DNA of 64,000 nt from positions 93,963,912-94,027,911 of the forward strand of contig CM043963.1 in assembly GCA_014529385.2 (NCBI GenBank), in the 5' to 3' direction. Source of the stretch: Adiantum capillus-veneris (Eukaryota; Streptophyta; Polypodiopsida; Polypodiales; Pteridaceae). The translations under genes and the position numbers were made by a program. Positions 58,205 through 64,000 of this stretch are shown one piece after another; within the stretch, counting starts at the first letter, position 1; every line of letters begins with the position of its first letter. Below the pieces are notes generated by a model. It searched no databases. It was given only the letters and a program-made list of their open reading frames with translations, and was not told where the DNA came from.

Positions 58205-58235
58205 TGTTGGGGAGCTATGCTACAGCTCCCCAACA
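58205..58235. repeat. Perfect 12-bp inverted repeat (hairpin)
   Basis: TGTTGGGGAGCT, a seven-base spacer, then AGCTCCCCAACA. The arms pair perfectly. Confidence 0.92.
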
Positions 58236-59055
58236 CTCCTCTTCCACCAAAAAATCCCTCAAAGCGATCCACACCCATTTTTTTTCTCTCTTTAAAAATA
58301 TGTAAATTAAAATACATTTAAAAAAGCTCTACTTCTCTATTTTTGAACTTGGAGTCTACATGCATGTGAAGCCCCTCTTTTTTGGACCTCTTTGCTTCAT
58401 CTTCAAGTCATCAACTCGTTCTCACAAAAATGTGCCCTATTTTTGGCCCAGCTAGAGGCACAATGTGAAACCGCCCCCAAGGACACTTGACAATGCCACA
58501 ATAAATATGGCCCATTTTTTGACCGACGAGAGGGACACATGTGAAACGGACCCCAAGAGGCCCTCAACAAGGCCACCAAGAGCCACCACAATAATGGATT
58601 ACACCAACAGTGACATCATACACACATGATCATCCATGTGTATATCGATAGAGATGGCAACAATAGCCCATCAAAGACTAAAATAGTATGCAAACCTTGG
58701 AGGATTAAAAGAAATATGGCATGTTAATAAGCCCCAAAGGGATATTGTGTAGGATCGCATCACTTGTCTTGAGACCTTGTAAATGAACAACGAAGCTCCT
58801 GCTGATTTCTATGGCAAAATCTGCAAGAAGGAGAATTGGTGATGAAATATGAGAACTATTAGAGGTTATCAAGATACCTTATGGTTAGTAGGCCCGGGGG
58901 ATTCACCATGGAAAACTTACTGCACTACGTAAGTACAGGGAAGGAGGGTTTTCTTACAAGTCACATAAGCATATAAGTTAGGGGCAGGCCCCCAATAACT
59001 TATCTCCCAAGCTTAAAAATAAGGGAGGGGGGTATCATATTTGGGGGGGGGGGAG
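58236..59055. other. Unclassified, with a ~75-base imperfect tandem repeat and G run
   Basis: About 58427-58580 holds two diverged copies of a unit with TTTTTGRCC...GAGG-CACA-TGTGAAAC-GxxCCCCAAG. The stretch ends with a G run (59043-59053) that may be a polypurine tract. Confidence 0.4.
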
Positions 59056-60428
59056 TGATAAAAGGAAAAAATGAGAGGAAGGATTTGTGTTTCAAAATCT
59101 TGGCTTCCCAAAAGAGTCTACCCTCGAACTTGTGAGTCAATAGCTACAAAGATACATGCAAGAACTAACACTGCTTTGTATCAATTTCTTCTTTTGTGAT
59201 TATAGTTCATTTGTTGAGGGATGAAAGCTATAAAGAGTTTGTATAGATGAAAATTTACATAGGGAACCTAGCACAACATTATAACCATGTTTTTTGAGTA
59301 ATCTACATGGATCAAAATTGGACGAGTAGCCAAAGTGCAGGCTCATTGGGCACATAGTTTGAAAGTCAGACTAAGACACATTGAGGGTACATCTAGTTAT
59401 CAATAGAAGTGGTCCCTTAGTACATTGCCAGTCACTATGCTACACACTCTTTGACTAGTTTTACTCAGCTAGATCATGCGAGACCTACATTTTATATAAG
59501 ATAGGGGTATAATAGTTTTCTTCATTGATTGTCGTATAAGCATAGAAAGGGGGGTCAGATTCACTTATATGAGTCATATATAGGGGTTTTACCAACGTTT
59601 TCCATTCACAGGTGGCATCTTGTTTTGTATATAGAGTGAATCCTCCCAGTTAGTAGGATGCCTTGCAGTTAGCTAGATGTTGCCTTGTGGTTAGCGGGCG
59701 ACTGGGAAAGTTTGCGCATTTCGTGGTTAGTGAATAAGTAAATCCTTTGCAAAGGCTCTCTTGGTTAGACAGATAAAGTTCGCGGGTAGCGGCAAACTCT
59801 TCAGCATAATTGAAAGATTTATTTTTTGTTGAATTAAAAGACTGTCTTCATTAGACCACGTTTGAGAAAGAATTATTTTGGTGATGTTTGAAGGACTGTA
59901 TGAAAGAATTTGTGATCGAAATTAATAATGGAACACTGTTTGTATATGTAAAACAATGTGGTAGTAATTAGAAAACAAGAAGAATAGGTGACTGCGGTGT
60001 GGAAAGTGGGAGACTAGTATCCTAACGGATCTATGTCTATGGATGGATGGACCCGATTAGTCAGGTAGTGTTCACAAGATTACTAGTTAGTTTAGACTAT
60101 GTCTCATATCATATTCAGGGTTAATGAATGGCGGCTGTACCTCTTAGACGTGGGGGAAAAGGTGTTATTTATGGATTCTAAATATGCCAACGGGATTTCA
60201 TCTTTATGTTAGGAAATAACTTTCATTAGAATCCTTGATATATCAACCTGGTTTGTGGTGTATGACCCTTACAACCATGAACATGATGGATAGAGGACTT
60301 CCTCTCTTTTGTTGCTCGTATTTCTACTTTGTGGAAACAAAGTAGGTTGTCTGTCATCAATGGAAATTGAGAATAAGGGAAGGCCATCTATCAAGTCGCC
60401 CCAATCTTCCGGGGTTGGGGACCTCACA
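59056..60428 (+). repeat. LTR of gypsy element G
   Basis: The right end is set by GGGGACCTCACA followed by a primer-site-like sequence. The left end is tentatively put at TGATAAAAGG after an 11-base G run. A TATA box (CATATATAGG) lies at 59576-59585. A diverged inverted copy of part of it lies at 63385 onward; both share CTATGTCTATGGATGGATGGACCCGATTA and repeated GTGGTTAGCG motifs. Confidence 0.5.
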
Positions 60429-60429
60429 A

Positions 60430-60442
60430 TCGGTATTAGAGC
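60430..60442 (+). other. Primer-binding site of element G
   Basis: TCGGTATTAGAGC is the initiator-Met site TGGTATCAGAGC with two transition-type changes. Confidence 0.55.
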
Positions 60443-60606
60443 TATGAGTTTAAGTTTGGTTTCTTAACCGTCTGCACTATTCTTGGGTTTGATTGCATGA
60501 ATACATTGTTATATTATCTATTTTGTAGCACAAATTTATGGACACAAACTTTTAAACTATCTTCAAGAAAATATATCACACTGCTTGCCAATCACCAATA
60601 TTCAAA

Positions 60607-61248
60607 TTTTGAGAGAATGTGTTCCGCATTCTTGACAAGGTTTTTGCACCTCACATCAATTTTGACCCACCAAATACATGGTTATATACAAGTCGTTGGG
60701 TTTGCGGAACAACCTTTGCTATGCGAGCACATTACATTGAACACTTGGAGATTGACATACATCAAATCAAGTGGGATGAAGACTTGAAGTTGGTTCCACA
60801 CTTTCAATTTTATGAAGCACCACTGACTATGGCCTTAGATGAAGTCACAATTCGTAATCCATGGGTTTATGACAAAGTGACATCAGTTATCCTTGCCAAT
60901 CAAGTTGTTATCTAAGCACATCACATTGAATACTTAGAGATTGACCTACATCAAATCAAGTGGGATGAAGACTTGAAGTTGGTTCCACACTTTCAATTTT
61001 ACGAAGCACCACTAACTGTCATGGCACCGGATGGAGTCACAATTCGTAATCGATGGGTTTATGACAAAGTGACATCAGTTATCCTTGCCAATCAAGTTGT
61101 TATCAACAATCACACACAACTGACTTTCAAGGAAAAAGTTTTCATTGGCTACCCCGAGCTTCTTCTTGTGTTTTGCTTCTTACACCCATGTCATCAACCA
61201 CCAAATTTTTACGACATGTTAGTTGATGTGCATCAAGGTTATGGTTGA
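60607..61248 (+). CDS. Unrecognised ORF with a duplicated ~62-residue module, element G
   Basis: Between primer site and gag lies a frame reading VFRILDKVFAPHINFDPPNTWLY, then a module EHLEIDIHQIKWDEDLKLV through PHFQFYEAPLT and RNPWVYDKVTSVILANQVVI. After one stop (60913) the module repeats almost unchanged, followed by NNHTQLTFKEKVFIGYPELLL. The repeat (60726-60912 and 60916-61105) is about 90% identical by eye. No ATG starts the first part (it is open from about 60607). I do not recognise the family. It might be a captured host sequence or an element-specific leader ORF. The high conservation between copies suggests a recent duplication. Confidence 0.4.
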
Positions 61249-61613
61249 AACCTCTATTATAAATTCTCATGGAGAGACCTTTCGTAGACCCCTATATGAC
61301 TTTTTGATGAATTTATGAGTAGTAATGTTTTTCTTCAAAGAAAATTGTTGACTTGTTAAGTCATTTGATTGAATTTTAGTAGATTAAATAAGTGGTGACT
61401 AGTTAAGTCATTTGATTGTCAAAAGCAATGACTGGTTAAGTCATATTGTTAAGTTTTAATAGACTGATAACTCATGATTGGTAAATTCATCTGGCTGAAA
61501 TTTTAGTGGACTGGATAAGTCAAAGTTTAGAAAGTACCTTAGTATTTTAAGTTATTATGAATATTAACGTTAATATATGCGTACACTCAAGAAAATCCTC
61601 AAATCACTCCTAT
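61249..61613. other. Leader before gag of element G
   Basis: AT-rich, with GACTGGTTAAGTCAT-like units repeated about four times between 61345 and 61520. No coding frame. Confidence 0.45.
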
Positions 61614-62360
61614 AATGGAAAACCCTCAGAATGATGCTATCTATACAGAGATTCATGAGAAGAAGTTATTTCTCAAACAAATGCAGCCGCCTTATTTCAA
61701 AGGAGAGGGTGTTGATATTGAGAAGGATACAGAAGTATGGATCGAAACTATGGATGATTACTTCTTGGAGCCTACAAAGACTGCACCTCAAACCAAGCGA
61801 TGCTAGGGATGTTTTGACTCTCCGGTGAAGCAAAGTTATGGTGGAAACAAAATTTCCGTGACATGGGAGTATTGGAGAACTCCCACAGTTGGAGGGAAGT
61901 TAAATAGGCAGTGAAGGAAATATACTTACCTCCTGCCCATGAAGCGTTGAAGATGAATAAGTTCTTTAGCTTGAAACAATACAGCTTATCCTTGGAAGAG
62001 TACTACTCAAAGTTTGTAAGTCTTAGGCGTTATTCTCCTCCAATGACCATAGAGCAGTAGGTAGCCCATTTCTGTCAAGGTTTAAGAGAACCAATCATCT
62101 TGCATTAGAAACCATGAAACCTACTACTGTAAAAGATGCTTTACTACGAGCTAAGCCCTTAATGAAGGAGCAAGGGATTAGAAGGAGAGTCGAAAAAAAT
62201 CAAAGTTTTAATGGTTCCAGACGTCCAATAAGGCCTCCTAATAATAATGGACAATCACAAAGAGCTTATGCTGCTAATGCTCAAAATCCTTCACGCTTGG
62301 ATGTTTGATGCTTTGAATGTGGAGGGTTGGGACATTATTGGAATCGGTATCCATGTCTGA
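61614..62360 (+). pseudogene. gag: gag of gypsy element G
   Basis: ATG at 61615 opens MENPQNDAIYTEIHEKKLFLKQMQPPYFKGEGVDIEKDTEVWIETMDDYF, the start of a gypsy gag (PPxFxGE...W...M..YF). A frameshift near 61800 leads to LSGEAKLWWKQNFRDMG, KEIYLPPAHEALKMNKFFSLKQ and EEYYSKFVSLRRYSPPMTIEQ. The knuckle CFECGGLGHYWNRYPC near 62311 has two extra residues before the last Cys. Stops at 62058 and 62306. Confidence 0.82.
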
Positions 62361-62902
62361 CTAATGAAGCAACAACAACAACTGAAGTAGATCAAAGACA
62401 CCGCGCTTTTGGACATGATAGTGGACGAGGTAGAGGGCGAGGAAGAGCAGCTAGGAATGCCCATGCACATACAGTCATAGGAGAGCCTATCCTTGGCGAA
62501 GAAGAAGAGAGAGCAAAAATTTATGCATCTATTGACAACCCTGGAGCCCAAAGACAATTTGCTGCTATTCAAACACCAGCCACCCATCAAGGTAGACCTT
62601 TTAATCTTCTCATTGATTGTGGCAGTACTCCTTCTTTTCTATCCCCAAAATGCTTGCAAATGTTGAACCTGAATAAAAAACAAGCTAAACCTATGACAAT
62701 AGAATTGGCTAATGGGAAAACCGTAGTATCACAACATTCTATGGGAACCCTTGACTTTGAACTAGGAGGACATGCTACTTCAGTTTTCTTTAGAACCCTA
62801 CGAGTTGGGAAGTATGATGGAATTCTTGGTATGGATTGGTTATCTAAGAATCACGCTAGCATCCATTACGACCTAGGTAGTTTGAGCTTTAGAGATAGTT
62901 AG
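62361..62902 (+). pseudogene. pol: Protease of gypsy element G
   Basis: The open frame (62327-62902) contains RPFNLLIDCGSTPSFLSPKCLQML, the retropepsin motif as DCGS, and ends with VGKYDGILGMDWLSKNHASIHYD, the ILG-x-DW strand. A TAG after LSFRDS (62900) separates it from the RT linker. Confidence 0.85.
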
Positions 62903-63374
62903 GCTAAGCAAGTCGAAGTACAAGGAAAGAATGGGATTCCAAAGATTGGATTATCTAAAGCCAATTGTCTACTCAAAGGTATGAGTACTGGACAACAAAT
63001 ATTTGTGGTCAAGCTGAACAAGATCGATCCAAAATCAAGCGTTACAAAACTCTCTTGGCTTCATGAATATTCAGACATCTTTCTTGAAGATCTCACCTCT
63101 CTTCCTCCCAATCGAGAGATTGACCATGAGATAGAGATTATTCATTTGGTTTGACTAATGCTTCGGCTGCATTCAATAGATTGATGCAAGATATTTTTAG
63201 GCCGTATCTAGAGGATTTTGTTCTTATCTTCTTTGATGATATTCTAATCTACTCAAAGGATGAAGAAGAACATGAAGGCCACCTGAGAAAGTGGTTGGAA
63301 TTTCTTTGAGAACACAAGCTATATGCAAAGATGAGCAAGTGTTCATTTTTCACTCCAAGGATTGAGTATTTGAA
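62903..63374 (+). pseudogene. pol: RT of gypsy element G with a large internal deletion
   Basis: After the linker ([39 protein letters not shown]) the sequence jumps directly to [18 protein letters not shown] and [23 protein letters not shown]. The fingers and the first RT motifs (roughly 75-80 residues) are missing. FFDD is intact. A stop follows (63307) and the RT breaks off at SFFTPRIEYL, where an inverted LTR sequence begins. Confidence 0.85.
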
Positions 63375-64000
63375 TCTTGTGAAAAGTACACGATTAATCG
63401 GGTCCATCCATCCATAGACATAGATTTGTTAGGATACTAAAGGCAGCATCTCGCTAACCACAAGGAATCCTACTAACTACAAGAGACAAAAAGAGAGCTA
63501 ATAACCTCAACTTATTCTCCGCTAACCGCGGAATCACCTCGCTAACCACGAGTTCCATCTGGAAACAAGATATTGTTTCAACAATTGTTTTCTTTAAGTG
63601 ATTTCTCAAGCGTGATTAACTAACTTCTAATATCAAACAAAAGCATTTTATCAAGCAGTAACAATAAAGCGAACAATTCTTTCACTACTCTATAAAATCA
63701 TATGCTTGTTTCTTGTGATACAATCACGTTTCTTGGACAGTTTAAGAAAATTACTAAGCTTGTATAACGATGCAAAATTATAAATCCGTCTTACTGGATT
63801 AGTAACACGTTCGACTACCTCTTGTGGTTGAGGTTAAGCGGTTTTGACTTCTTTCGCAACTGATACCTGCGTTTGAGCTATGTTTGGAGTAGTTGATGCT
63901 TTCTTTTATACCTTTCTTGGAGGTGGAGCGGCATGAGCGTCCTTCGAGCTTCGAGTCACTTGCTTCGGGGCCATCGTATCTCGAAAGAGAAGGGGAAAAG
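63375..64000 (-). repeat. Inverted LTR of the element G family and minus-strand gag start
   Basis: The minus strand of about 63385-63560 matches the element G LTR (see 59056-60428), including repeated GTGGTTAGCG-type units. It is cut at 63375 by the RT sequence. At the outer end ATG at 63974 (minus strand) opens MAPKQVTRSSKDAHAAPPPRKV, then a stop, and the frame continues KKASTTPNIAQTQVSVAKEVKTA, likely a gag N-terminus. It shows a second, oppositely oriented member that extends beyond the window. Confidence 0.5.

Noticed and set aside
58205-58235. Helitron 3' hairpin
   Set aside because: No CTRR end follows within the usual distance and no matching TC start is seen.

Overview
The window looks like a repeat-filled intergenic stretch of a large land-plant nuclear genome. 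I find no convincing host gene, tRNA, rRNA, CRISPR array or bacterial-type operon. Almost everything recognisable is a retrotransposon or its remains: Ty3/gypsy elements of the Tat/Athila type (with the second, archaeal-like RNase H) and of the chromovirus type (with a chromodomain), several Ty1/copia elements, LINE fragments, DNA-transposon ends, and a Penelope-like element (PLE) with a hammerhead ribozyme. PLEs are rare in flowering plants and better known from conifers and other non-flowering plants, so a gymnosperm or fern is my best guess. That is inference, and the species is unknown.

Layout. 1-1617: relic of a Tat/Athila-like gag-pro region. 1618-10874: a nearly complete Tat-like gypsy element (element A) with both LTRs, an extra ORF before gag, and a gag-pol frame broken by a few stops and one frameshift. 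10875-16580: decayed repeats, including another Tat/Athila-like fragment and two LTR-like stretches. 16580-21479: a decayed copia element on the minus strand (element E) with its gag start repeated three times. 21628-22083: an ORF resembling a LINE ORF1 tail. 23115-45514: a chromovirus (element D) that carries three later insertions. Copia element B (25092-30255, target duplication GATTT) sits in its gag start. Copia element C (34408-43145, target duplication ATATC) sits in its integrase. A PLE (39749-42313) sits at the start of C's 3' LTR, flanked by a 648-bp direct duplication of C. 45663-45960: LINE reverse-transcriptase fragment. 46558-47916: a DNA element with 14-bp perfect inverted ends flanked by TTAA. 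47921-52995: a Tat/Athila-like element F with a tRNA-Asp-type primer site, gag and protease. 53983 onward: a CACTA-type terminus. 54300-59055: unclassified, partly tandem sequence. 59056-63374: gypsy element G with an LTR, an unfamiliar duplicated ORF, gag, protease and a deleted RT. 63375-64000: an inverted LTR of the same family and a minus-strand gag start.

The nesting gives a relative order: D first, then B and C, then the PLE. By eye the two LTRs of C differ at about 8 of 192 positions, those of B at about 11 of 227, and the 648-bp duplication flanking the PLE at only about 4 of 648. The coding frames are mostly readable but dead. They carry recurrent CAG-to-TAG stops, single-base frameshifts at homopolymers and altered RT catalytic boxes (FIDE, YVDA, YVND). 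C keeps an intact YVDD, and the PLE keeps RYVDD. The strongest candidate for something undescribed is the PLE: a 5'-truncated Penelope-type RT with no visible GIY-YIG endonuclease, a well-formed hammerhead ribozyme in its 3' tail, and an unusually long target duplication.
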